From NCBI GenBank assembly GCA_023301405.1, contig JALZUX010000392.1, positions 1-14,132 on the forward strand: a stretch of DNA of 14,132 bases, read 5' to 3'. Positions 7,381-14,132 of this stretch are shown piece by piece (the stretch's first letter is position 1; every line of letters begins with the position of its first letter). The notes beneath the pieces were generated by a model. The model made no database searches and was not told the origin of the DNA. It was given only the letters and a program-made list of their open reading frames with translations. Made by a program: the position numbers and the translations under genes. The DNA is from Granulosicoccaceae bacterium. GTDB taxonomy: Bacteria; Pseudomonadota; Gammaproteobacteria; Granulosicoccales; Granulosicoccaceae.

Positions 7381-7983
7381 ATGGCTAGTATCATCCTCAT
7401 CGGCCCAATGGGCGCTGGCAAGACAACCGTTGGCAAGCAAATAGCTCGACGACTATGCCGCCCGTTTTACGACAGTGATCGTGAAATCGAAGCTGCTTGC
7501 GGCGTAGATATCCCCACTATTTTTGACTTCGAAGGTGAGCCCGGTTTCCGTCGCCGTGAAGCCCGCATGATCGACTTCCTCACCCGCAAGCAAAATATTA
7601 TTCTGGCGACCGGCGGAGGTGCGGTACTGCGCGAAGAAAACCGACACAAGCTTAAGACTCGCGGCACTGTCATTTTTCTTGATGTGGACATAGACGTGCA
7701 AGTAGAGCGAACCTCACGCAATGACTCAAGGCCGTTACTACAACAAGGCGATCCACGCAAAACCTTGATGGACATCAGTCGCCACCGTGACCCTATCTAT
7801 CGGTCAGTAGCTCACATTCATGTTAGTACCAGCCGCCAAAGCCATCGTCGGGTGGTTGACCGCATCTGTCGCCTGGTGGAAAAACTGGACCGCAGCGCCA
7901 TTACGAATCCGCCCAATCAAACAACTCATTCTGCGGCTAGTCCCTCCGCCCCGCCCCAACCCTTGATACAAAAAAAACCATGA
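7381..7983 (+). CDS. aroK: Shikimate kinase
   Basis: This enzyme phosphorylates shikimate at the 3-hydroxyl with ATP, the fifth step of the chorismate pathway, in the cytoplasm. The P-loop is GPMGAGKT (8-15). Shikimate-binding residues by family comparison are Asp33 (in DSD), Arg57 (GFRRRE) and the GGG at 78-80. The LID arginine is Arg117 in SRPLL, and Arg136 sits in RHRDPIY. At 200 residues it is about 25-30 longer than typical AroK. The extra part is a C-terminal tail from about residue 172, rich in Pro, Ser, Thr and Gln and probably disordered. A stop codon at 7348-7350 in frame, with no start after it, makes ATG 7381 the only reasonable start, though it lacks a Shine-Dalgarno. Its stop overlaps the aroB start as ATGA. 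Confidence 0.96.
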   Translation: MASIILIGPMGAGKTTVGKQIARRLCRPFYDSDREIEAACGVDIPTIFDFEGEPGFRRREARMIDFLTRKQNIILATGGGAVLREENRHKLKTRGTVIFLDVDIDVQVERTSRNDSRPLLQQGDPRKTLMDISRHRDPIYRSVAHIHVSTSRQSHRRVVDRICRLVEKLDRSAITNPPNQTTHSAASPSAPPQPLIQKKP

Positions 7984-9065
7984 ATCCCCTACACGTCGAG
8001 CTTGGCGATAGAAGCTACCCGATCTACATTGAAAGCGGCATTATTAATGATTCTGCGCTCTACAAAAAACACATCAAAGGGCGCAACGTTCTGATCGTTG
8101 CTGACGAAAATACCTCAGCGCATTACCTGCCCGCTTTACTGACGGCACTGTCCGATTTCAATTGTCAGCACCTATCGCTACCTGCCGGTGAAGCGCATAA
8201 AAATCTCGACACTACCAGCCTAATCTACGACACATTGATGAAAGGACGTTTTGATCGAAATTGCACCTTGATCGCTCTTGGCGGTGGTGTCGTCGGGGAT
8301 ATTTGCGGGTTTGCTGCAGCCACCTACCAGCGGGGAGTCAACTTTCTTCAGGTTCCCACCACTTTGCTCGCCCAGGTGGACTCTTCAGTGGGCGGCAAAA
8401 CCGGTGTTAATCACCCGTTGGGCAAAAACATGATCGGTGCGTTCCATCAGCCATCCTGCGTCATTGCAGACATGGCAACGCTGCAAACCCTGCCCGATCG
8501 TGAGCTAAAATCAGGACTAGCCGAAGTCATCAAGTATGGCCTAATCGACGATGCAGAATTTTTCCACTGGATCACCGAGAATATTAACGACCTGCTTACG
8601 CTGGACCCACAAAAACTAGCTCATACAGTAACTACATGCTGTGCAAACAAAGCTCGCATTGTGGCCGCCGATGAGCGCGAAAGCGGCAAACGGGCCTTGC
8701 TCAACCTGGGCCACACCTTTGGTCACGCGATCGAAACCGCCAATGGCTATGGTGTCTGGCTGCATGGCGAGGCAATATCTGCTGGCATGTGCCTGGCCGC
8801 AAAATTCTCAGCACTTGCTGGTCACATGCCAGCAGAGGCTGTCACCACCATTGAAAAAACGCTGTCGGCCGCCGGACTTCCAATTCGACCTCCGCAAGAC
8901 ATGACCAGCGAACAATGCCACGAACTCATGTATCGCGATAAAAAAGTCCGTGATAACCTTCTAACGTTGGTGCTGCTAAACAATATAGGTGATGCATTTT
9001 TGAGCAATGATTTTGATCAGAAATTACTAAAAGAATCATTACGTAAAGAATTTGACACAAAGTAA
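7980..9065 (+). CDS. aroB: 3-dehydroquinate synthase
   Basis: This enzyme converts DAHP to 3-dehydroquinate, the second step of the shikimate pathway, using NAD and a divalent metal. The 361-residue protein shows the NAD-binding GGGVVGD (101-107), the substrate and cofactor segment QVDSSVGGKTGVNH (132-145) and three metal ligands: Glu182 in AEVIKYG, His245 in LGHTFGH and His262 in LHGEA. These match Glu184, His247 and His264 of the E. coli enzyme with a shift of two. Length is normal. The start overlaps the aroK stop (ATGA). The bases before it are C- and A-rich with no Shine-Dalgarno, so translation probably depends on ribosomes finishing aroK. Confidence 0.97.
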   Translation: MNPLHVELGDRSYPIYIESGIINDSALYKKHIKGRNVLIVADENTSAHYLPALLTALSDFNCQHLSLPAGEAHKNLDTTSLIYDTLMKGRFDRNCTLIALGGGVVGDICGFAAATYQRGVNFLQVPTTLLAQVDSSVGGKTGVNHPLGKNMIGAFHQPSCVIADMATLQTLPDRELKSGLAEVIKYGLIDDAEFFHWITENINDLLTLDPQKLAHTVTTCCANKARIVAADERESGKRALLNLGHTFGHAIETANGYGVWLHGEAISAGMCLAAKFSALAGHMPAEAVTTIEKTLSAAGLPIRPPQDMTSEQCHELMYRDKKVRDNLLTLVLLNNIGDAFLSNDFDQKLLKESLRKEFDTK

Positions 9066-9121
9066 ACTAAGGTCACCAGGACCGCCTGTGTCTGTTTGTA
9101 GATTCACTGTCATCTGACCAC

Positions 9122-9204
9122 CACTAGCGTTGCCGTCTGGCACAGTCTACTCTAAACTTGCAAGGGTTTATCTGACTGACCAACTATGCCGCTAGGGTTG
9201 CCGT
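9122..9204. repeat. Imperfect direct repeat upstream of the SPOR-domain gene
   Basis: CACTAGCGTTGCCGT (9122-9136) and CGCTAGGGTTGCCGT (9190-9204) agree at 13 of 15 positions, 68 bp apart. Each is preceded at a variable distance by TCTGAC (9113-9118 and 9171-9176). Between them is the 8-bp palindrome CTTGCAAG (9157-9164). Confidence 0.5.
9130..9158 (+). promoter_or_regulatory. Weak candidate promoter for the SPOR-domain gene
   Basis: TTGCCG (9130-9135), a 17-nt spacer and TAAACT (9153-9158) each match sigma-70 consensus at 4 of 6 positions. The implied leader is about 130 nt and would contain the dyads at 9204-9261. No terminator is seen after aroB, so read-through from aroB is also possible. 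Confidence 0.25.
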
Positions 9205-9238
9205 GTAACGTAATGTGCAACCAAAGTTGGCTGTTACA
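9204..9238. promoter_or_regulatory. Nested inverted repeat, possible operator
   Basis: TGTAAC (9204-9209) pairs with GTTACA (9233-9238). Inside them CAAC (9218-9221) pairs with GTTG (9226-9229). The two centres differ by about 2.5 bp, so this is not one perfect stem. It lies in the noncoding region before the SPOR-domain gene. Confidence 0.35.
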
Positions 9239-9245
9239 GTCAAAT

Positions 9246-9261
9246 GCAACAACTTTGTTGC
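9246..9261. promoter_or_regulatory. 16-bp dyad GCAACAA-CT-TTGTTGC, possible operator
   Basis: GCAACAA (9246-9252) and TTGTTGC (9255-9261) are perfect inverted repeats around 2 bp. Such a tight centre suits a DNA-binding dimer better than an RNA hairpin. Its centre is 30 bp, close to three helical turns, from the CAAC/GTTG dyad at 9218-9229. It ends 31 bp before the start codon at 9293. Confidence 0.45.
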
Positions 9262-9292
9262 CAGCTCACACCACAAAAGACTGGGTAGAATT

Positions 9293-11347
9293 ATGGTAGT
9301 TGAAGAAGCGATTGGGGATGCAACCCTGCAAAACGAGACGCTTGCCGAGCTCGGTCTCAGCGAACAGCCATTTATCGACAATAAAAAATTCAATCGCTTT
9401 TCTGATTCGACCACCCATAAAGTTCGCGCAGCAATGGAGCAACATTTACGCTTCGGTGAAAGTATTCACCTGCTAGTCGGCGAAAAAGGCGTCGGCAAAA
9501 CCGTTTTCCTTTCGCAGCTAATAAAGCATTGTAAAGGCAGTATTCAGCCGTTTGTCGCAAAAGGCACCGATAACTTTGAAACGGTCGCGTTTCTGGCAGC
9601 CGTGCTGAATCAATTGGGCGGTGAAGAAGCAGACAGCATTGACGATCACGTAGACGCTCTTATTCCACTTTTTGAAGAATTGGCCAATGATCAAAAAAGT
9701 GTTGTACTGACTATTGATGACGCGCACCTCGCTCCGCTCGAAGAAATCGCAGAGCTCATTGACGTAATACCCTCTTTTGTCATGAACAATGACGACAAAA
9801 CCGCTCGACTACTGCTGACAGGAGAGCCTCGCCTAAAGGACGAGCTCACCGCCATCGCCGATGAATTGGAAGATGACGGCTTCTCATTCAAACCGGCCAC
9901 CACCACATTTTATCCACTCGACGAAAGCCGGGTTGAAGGCTACCTGACCTCACAACTTAACCAAGCAGGTTTCACAGACGCTTTTCCATTCACCGAAAAA
10001 GCCGTTAGCAAGATCCACCGCGAGTCCCGTGGCATTCCCGCCAACGTTAATACCATGGCTGGCAAATACTTAAACACAGTATATTCGGGCACCGCCGCTG
10101 GCGCTGGAGGCAAAGGCTTTGTCACAGCACTTGGGTGGCCGCTGCTAGCACTGGGGGCTGCAGCAATGGGATTAATAGCCTGGGGTTTATCAATGTTCTT
10201 TGGCGGTAACAACACCCCTGACACCATGGTCAACATTGACCCACCAACAGTCGTATCAGAACTAGCAGATCAACAAGCCGTTACAGACTCCACGCTGGTC
10301 CCAACCCCCAAACCTGTTCTGCCAACCTCCGACACCACAAACATCGTCGCGGGCACCGAAAGCATCGTCAATGAACCGACTCTCAGTGTCCCTGCCGCCA
10401 ACTCGACAGCAACAACCCAAACAGATGACCTCCTAAAACCAGAAGATCGCCTGGCAGCGAATGTTACCACCAACGTCGACGACACCATTCCAATGGCAAC
10501 AACACTACCCATGCCGGAGACAACCGAAAGCACTGCCGAAGAAACCATTGTCGAAACTGTTGTGGAAACGGCAGAGACAATTCCAGAGCCAGTCATCACC
10601 ACAACAGCTGAAACCACTGTTGCTACCGTTACCGAGCCCGCACCTGTTACCGAGCCCGCACCTGAGCCAATCGCCGAGACCGCACCTCAGCAAGCCACAG
10701 TACAACAGCCTACCGAACTGGTCATTGAAACCGTCGAGCCTACCGTCGCTGTGGTAACGCAGCCTAGTGTGCCGGTGCCGAATTCAGTAGCGGTTGTTGT
10801 TCCAAATACAAGTGCTGGAGTGGCAACTAACGAACGCACTGACGCCAGTGAACCTGACACCGACGCCGCGCTTCTCGGTGATTTAAATGATTCCAGCGGT
10901 ATCGCCGTGGCCATAGACCCACTGAGCCCTGCAGGTATTGGCAACTCGGTTCAAACGACCACTCAACCGACTAACGTGCCTGTAATAGAAGACAGTGTTA
11001 GCGTACCTACCTCCGATGAAGTGCCCGTCGCCAATCGAGCCATCGAAAACGAACGGTGGGTGCTATTTCAACCGCCAACTAAATTCACCATACAATTGGC
11101 CACATCAAAAGAGCGCGACTACATCATTGGGCTTGCGCAATCACTGGAAGCAGAAGACCCAGTGGCAATTTATCCATTCCTGACGACAAACAGCAACAAC
11201 CCGGTATTCGGGTTATTAAGTGGTCTTTATGACACCCGCTCTGAAGCCGTCGCCGCCGTTGAGAACATGGCAGCACAGACCAAACAGTTTGGTGTCTGGA
11301 TCCGCCCCATCGCTGATCTGCAAGCCGATATCAAGAAACGCCGCTAG
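9293..11347 (+). CDS. DamX-like membrane protein: AAA+ ATPase, one TM segment, SPOR domain
   Basis: Numbered from ATG 9293 (684 residues), the N-terminal part resembles the GspA/ExeA AAA-type ATPases: Walker A GEKGVGKT (63-70), Walker B VVLTIDDAH (137-145) and an LLLTGEP sensor-like strand (173-179). A single membrane segment is at about 280-303. A linker of nearly 300 residues rich in Thr, Pro, Glu and Val follows, and a SPOR-like domain at about 597-676 closes the protein. SPOR domains bind glycan strands lacking stem peptides at division sites, so the expected layout is ATPase in the cytoplasm and SPOR in the periplasm. The position after aroKB matches E. coli damX and the uncharacterised Pseudomonas gene between aroB and gltB. 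An in-frame GTG at 9215 is rejected because it has no Shine-Dalgarno and its region is full of dyads. ATG 9293 has only a weak GGGT upstream. Domain calls are by eye; cellular role is inferred. Confidence 0.85.
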   Translation: MVVEEAIGDATLQNETLAELGLSEQPFIDNKKFNRFSDSTTHKVRAAMEQHLRFGESIHLLVGEKGVGKTVFLSQLIKHCKGSIQPFVAKGTDNFETVAFLAAVLNQLGGEEADSIDDHVDALIPLFEELANDQKSVVLTIDDAHLAPLEEIAELIDVIPSFVMNNDDKTARLLLTGEPRLKDELTAIADELEDDGFSFKPATTTFYPLDESRVEGYLTSQLNQAGFTDAFPFTEKAVSKIHRESRGIPANVNTMAGKYLNTVYSGTAAGAGGKGFVTALGWPLLALGAAAMGLIAWGLSMFFGGNNTPDTMVNIDPPTVVSELADQQAVTDSTLVPTPKPVLPTSDTTNIVAGTESIVNEPTLSVPAANSTATTQTDDLLKPEDRLAANVTTNVDDTIPMATTLPMPETTESTAEETIVETVVETAETIPEPVITTTAETTVATVTEPAPVTEPAPEPIAETAPQQATVQQPTELVIETVEPTVAVVTQPSVPVPNSVAVVVPNTSAGVATNERTDASEPDTDAALLGDLNDSSGIAVAIDPLSPAGIGNSVQTTTQPTNVPVIEDSVSVPTSDEVPVANRAIENERWVLFQPPTKFTIQLATSKERDYIIGLAQSLEAEDPVAIYPFLTTNSNNPVFGLLSGLYDTRSEAVAAVENMAAQTKQFGVWIRPIADLQADIKKRR
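10628..10663 (+). repeat. Two perfect 18-bp tandem repeats in the SPOR-protein linker
   Basis: The unit GTTACCGAGCCCGCACCT occurs twice in direct succession and encodes VTEPAP twice. It is the clearest repeat in a linker that otherwise repeats Thr-Glu and Pro-Glu pairs loosely. Such units can gain or lose copies without shifting the frame. Confidence 0.85.
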
Positions 11348-11355
11348 GCGACTGC

Positions 11356-11383
11356 TAAGTGCAGCGCCCGCGCGCTGCACTTA
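11356..11383 (+). terminator. Strong 12-bp hairpin after the SPOR gene, no T-tract
   Basis: TAAGTGCAGCGC (11356-11367) pairs perfectly with GCGCTGCACTTA (11372-11383) around a CCGC loop, starting 8 nt after the stop codon. No run of T follows on either strand, so it is not a classical intrinsic terminator. It may protect the 3' end of the message or act with Rho. Confidence 0.45.
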
Positions 11384-11411
11384 ACCAAAGATGAGCAACA
11401 CTGTGTATAAT
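11381..11411 (+). promoter_or_regulatory. Probable gltB promoter
   Basis: A perfect TATAAT lies at 11406-11411. The best -35 is TTAACC (11381-11386; 4 of 6) with a long 19-nt spacer, partly inside the hairpin at 11356-11383. Transcription would start near 11418 and give a leader of about 190 nt. Inferred from sequence only. Confidence 0.45.
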
Positions 11412-11421
11412 TAATGTTGCC

Positions 11422-11445
11422 GCTGTGGCACTGATCAGTCACAGC
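11422..11445. promoter_or_regulatory. Bulged dyad just downstream of the gltB promoter, possible operator
   Basis: GCTGTG (11422-11427) pairs with CACAGC (11440-11445), enclosing the perfect 10-bp palindrome ACTGATCAGT (11430-11439); the left arm carries two extra bases (GC). It begins within about 10 bp of the -10 box, where a bound repressor could block initiation. As RNA it could also form a hairpin. A second TGATCA core sits in TTGATCAA at 11522-11529. Apart from these, the leader up to 11607 holds nothing I recognise. Confidence 0.35.
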
Positions 11446-11607
11446 CCACCACCTGAAAAACCTAATCGTCAGTAACTGCTGGCCGATACTTTTCCTGTAG
11501 TCCCTAAATACTTCCCAGTACTTGATCAATAGCCACGAAAGATCCATTCACTCCGGATTAGTTCGTGTAACACCCTAAAATCAGCTGCAACTAACACGAG
11601 ATATTCG

Positions 11608-14132
11608 ATGAACGCACTGGAAAAACTCGCACAGCAGGGGCTCTATCATCCTGATTTCGAACACGATAACTGCGGCTTTGGGCTAATTGCCCAGATTGAT
11701 GGCGAGGCCAGTCACAAACTCGTTAAAACGGCAGTGCAGGCTCTCGCCCGCATGACCCATCGCGGCGCCGTTGCCGCTGATGGTAAATCAGGTGACGGGT
11801 GCGGACTGCTACTGAAGAAACCAGTAACTTTTTTACGCGAAAAAGCATCGGAAGCCGGCTTCAGCGTGGGGAGGAATTTCGCCGTTGGTATGATTTTTCT
11901 AAGCCAGGATGACGCCAAAGCCAATCGTGCCCGCGAGATCCTTAGCCGAGAAATCTCAGATCGAAACCTCACCGTTAATGGTTGGCGCAAGGTACCAGTG
12001 AACCCGGAAGCCTGTGGTGAGGAAGCCAAACGCTCACAGCCTAAAATTGAACAAATCTTTGTTACTGCCCCCGGACACATGGACGGTGCAGAATTAAATC
12101 GAAATTTATACGTAGCACGCCGAAAAACCGAACTGCAACTGACCAGTACAGATAAAGAATTCTACGTCAGTTCTTTATCTTCGGATGTCATTCTATATAA
12201 AGGGCTAATGATGCCCGACCGCCTACCGGCCTTTTATGAAGACCTGAATGACCCGACGCTTGCATCTCGGATTGCCGTTTTTCATCAGCGCTTCTCTACC
12301 AACACTTTGCCACAATGGCGCTTGGCACAACCGTTTCGGTATCTTGCACACAATGGCGAGATCAACACGATTCGCGGAAATCGCAATTGGGCAAATGCAC
12401 GCGCCAACAAATTCCACAGCGAATTATTACCAGAACTGCGTGAACTTCTGCCACTGGTTTCTATGCACGGCTCTGACTCCATGTCACTCGACAACATGCT
12501 GGAAGTATTAATCGCCGGAGGCTTGGATATATTTCGCGCCATGCGATTACTGCTACCACCAGCATGGCACAACATGAATTCCACCGACGCCGATATGCGC
12601 GCCTGGCTTGAATACGCTTCGATGCACATGGAACCCTGGGACGGACCCGCCGGCGTAGTACTCACGGACGGACGCTATGCGTCTTGTGTACTCGATAGAA
12701 ACGGCCTGCGCCCGGCCCGGTATGTCATCACCAAAGACCGAATGATTACATTGGCCTCAGAAATAGGGGTTTATGATTATAACCCTGAAGATGTGATCGC
12801 TAAGGGCCGAGTAAAGCCCGGACAAATGTTTGCGGTTGATACAGAAACCGGTGAAATACTGCAGCCCGAAAACATCGATGATCTATTAAAAACGCGCCGC
12901 CCCTATGCGCGCTGGCTGCAAAAACATTCCAGACACTTGCGTTCCAGACTTCGGGATGTGCCGCCCTCTTCTCCACCAATGTCGGACGACCGACTGCAGT
13001 GCTACGAGAAAATGTTTGGAATCACCTTTGAAGAACGCGATCAAATTTTACGGGTGTTAGCAGAAGACGCTCAAGAAGCGATTGGCTCAATGGGCGATGA
13101 CACTCCATTCCCGGTACTGTCAAGCAATGTACGCTCACTGTATGAAAATTTCAGACAACAATTTGCTCAGGTAACTAACCCACCTATCGATCCACTTCGT
13201 GAGGCGATTGTGATGTCACTTGAGACTTGCCTTGGCACTGAGAAAAACCTGTTTAAAGAAACAGTGGATCACGCACAACGCTTATTGGTCAGATCTCCAG
13301 TGCTATCGCGTGAGAAATTCGAAACGCTGCTGGCGATGAATGATGAACCAGAATACCGACACTGTCGAATAGACCTGAACTACAACCCCAAAGAAAAAAG
13401 TCTGGAACAGGCAATCATCGACATATGCGATACCGCATTAACAGCTTTAAAAAACGAAACCGTCATTATTGTACTTAGTGATTACGATATTTCCCCGGAT
13501 ATGCTTCCAGTACACGCACTACTGGCAACCGGTGCCGTGCACCATCGACTCATTGAAGCAGGCTTACGCTGCGACGCAAATCTGGTTGTTGAAACCGGTA
13601 CTACCCGCGATCCACATCATATTGCTGTGTTAGTAGGTTACGGTGCCACCTGCGTCTATCCTTACCTTGCTTATGAATCGATTCAAGGCATGGTACGCCG
13701 CCGCGAAATTACCGAAGACAGTGGTCGGTCATTAGAACGAAATTATCGCAAAGGCATTAACAAGGGCTTGCTAAAAGTGCTTTCGAAAATGGGCATCTCA
13801 ACGGTTGCAAGTTACCGGGGCGCACAGCTATTTGAAATTGTCGGCCTGCACGATGACGTGGTTCATCGTTGCTTTCCAGGCACCACCAGTCGTATACAAG
13901 GTGCCGACTACGATGATCTTTTAGAAGCCATAGAGTCCCTTGCCGCAGACGCGTTCAATAAACGCAAAAAAACTAAACAGGGTGGCTTGCTAAAATATAT
14001 CGATGGCGGCGAGTATCACGCCTACAACCCTGATGTTGTCAATACATTGCAGGAAGCCGTAACCAGCGGTGAATATAGCGACTACGAAAAGTACGCCGTA
14101 CTCGTTAACGATCGACCACCGTCCACACTGCG
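11608..14132 (+). CDS. gltB: Glutamate synthase (NADPH-type) large subunit, C-terminus cut by window edge
   Basis: GltB makes glutamate from glutamine and 2-oxoglutarate with the small subunit GltD. The window holds 841 codons of a protein that is usually about 1,480-1,500 residues. The class II amidotransferase domain starts at Cys22 in HDNCGFG; the first 21 residues are a propeptide that must be removed to expose this nucleophile. Landmarks are HRGAVAADGKSGDGCG, HQRFSTNTLPQW, the oxyanion-hole segment HNGEINTIRGNRNW, and DRNGLRPARY. The central domain begins near residue 466 (EKMFGITFEERDQ) and includes NPPIDPLREAIVMSLE. The frame runs off the right edge at GEYSDYEKYAVLVNDRP, just at the start of the FMN-binding synthase domain. 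CGAGA before ATG 11608 is a modest Shine-Dalgarno. gltD is expected downstream but is not in the window. Confidence 0.97.
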   Translation, partial: MNALEKLAQQGLYHPDFEHDNCGFGLIAQIDGEASHKLVKTAVQALARMTHRGAVAADGKSGDGCGLLLKKPVTFLREKASEAGFSVGRNFAVGMIFLSQDDAKANRAREILSREISDRNLTVNGWRKVPVNPEACGEEAKRSQPKIEQIFVTAPGHMDGAELNRNLYVARRKTELQLTSTDKEFYVSSLSSDVILYKGLMMPDRLPAFYEDLNDPTLASRIAVFHQRFSTNTLPQWRLAQPFRYLAHNGEINTIRGNRNWANARANKFHSELLPELRELLPLVSMHGSDSMSLDNMLEVLIAGGLDIFRAMRLLLPPAWHNMNSTDADMRAWLEYASMHMEPWDGPAGVVLTDGRYASCVLDRNGLRPARYVITKDRMITLASEIGVYDYNPEDVIAKGRVKPGQMFAVDTETGEILQPENIDDLLKTRRPYARWLQKHSRHLRSRLRDVPPSSPPMSDDRLQCYEKMFGITFEERDQILRVLAEDAQEAIGSMGDDTPFPVLSSNVRSLYENFRQQFAQVTNPPIDPLREAIVMSLETCLGTEKNLFKETVDHAQRLLVRSPVLSREKFETLLAMNDEPEYRHCRIDLNYNPKEKSLEQAIIDICDTALTALKNETVIIVLSDYDISPDMLPVHALLATGAVHHRLIEAGLRCDANLVVETGTTRDPHHIAVLVGYGATCVYPYLAYESIQGMVRRREITEDSGRSLERNYRKGINKGLLKVLSKMGISTVASYRGAQLFEIVGLHDDVVHRCFPGTTSRIQGADYDDLLEAIESLAADAFNKRKKTKQGGLLKYIDGGEYHAYNPDVVNTLQEAVTSGEYSDYEKYAVLVNDRPPSTL

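Noticed and set aside
9071..9083. Terminator after aroB (GGTC/GACC stem)
   Set aside because: The stem has only 4 bp and no T-tract follows.
9215..9292. N-terminal extension of the SPOR gene from GTG 9215
   Set aside because: There is no Shine-Dalgarno before the GTG, and the stretch is occupied by inverted repeats typical of noncoding control DNA.
10270..10617. Antisense open frame of 115 codons over the SPOR-protein linker
   Set aside because: It is a by-product of the repetitive Thr/Val/Glu codons on the plus strand; no motif or ribosome binding site supports it.
11391..11431. Tiny open frames (7 and 6 codons) in front of gltB as leader peptides
   Set aside because: Both start at or upstream of the proposed transcription start near 11418, have no ribosome binding site and show no run of regulatory codons.
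11422..11445. Sigma-54 promoter for gltB at TGGCAC (11426-11431)
   Set aside because: No GC-containing -12 element lies at the required distance from the GG; the same test fails at TGGCAC 9138-9143.
1..14132. Mobile element, CRISPR array, toxin-antitoxin or defence system
   Set aside because: All long coding regions are assigned to conserved housekeeping or pilus families, no transposase, integrase or spaced repeats are visible, and the gene order is conserved as known from Pseudomonas-type genomes.

Overview
The window is a stretch of gammaproteobacterial chromosome of moderate GC content with housekeeping genes packed tightly together. The gene order is PBP1a (minus strand), then pilM-N-O-P-Q, aroK, aroB, an AAA+/SPOR-domain gene, and gltB. 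This is the order I know from Pseudomonas and related gammaproteobacteria. In Escherichia coli the aroK-aroB-damX part is shared, but the next genes differ. The genus cannot be fixed from this sequence alone. No phage, insertion sequence, CRISPR array, tRNA or rRNA gene is visible.

Layout: (1) 1-2069, minus strand: the N-terminal 689 codons of a bifunctional class A penicillin-binding protein, cut by the left edge. (2) 2070-2248: a divergent intergenic region with a good minus-strand promoter and a weaker plus-strand candidate. (3) 2249-7266: the type IV pilus alignment operon, pilM to pilQ, with overlapping or nearly touching genes, closed by a strong intrinsic terminator at 7295-7322. (4) 7381-9065: aroK and aroB, overlapping by ATGA. 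(5) 9066-9292: an intergenic region full of TTGC/GCAA dyads and a near-identical direct repeat. (6) 9293-11347: a 684-residue protein with a GspA/ExeA-like ATPase, one membrane segment, a long Thr/Pro/Glu/Val-rich linker and a C-terminal SPOR-like domain, comparable to DamX. (7) 11348-11607: a strong hairpin without a T-tract, then a probable gltB promoter and leader. (8) 11608-14132: the first 841 codons of the glutamate synthase large subunit, cut by the right edge.

How the genes fit together: PilM (cytoplasm), PilN and PilO (inner membrane), PilP (lipoprotein) and PilQ (outer-membrane secretin) form a chain across the envelope that must pass through peptidoglycan. PBP1a builds peptidoglycan, PilQ carries a peptidoglycan-binding AMIN domain, and SPOR domains bind septal glycan, so several neighbours share a cell-wall theme. 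AroK and AroB (shikimate pathway) and GltB (nitrogen assimilation) are metabolic genes that sit in the same conserved neighbourhood.

I do not see a convincing new biological system. The points most worth a second look are the AAA+/TM/SPOR protein with the clustered dyads upstream of it, the two competing start sites of pilQ, the single-AMIN PilQ with an acidic linker, and the gltB leader.
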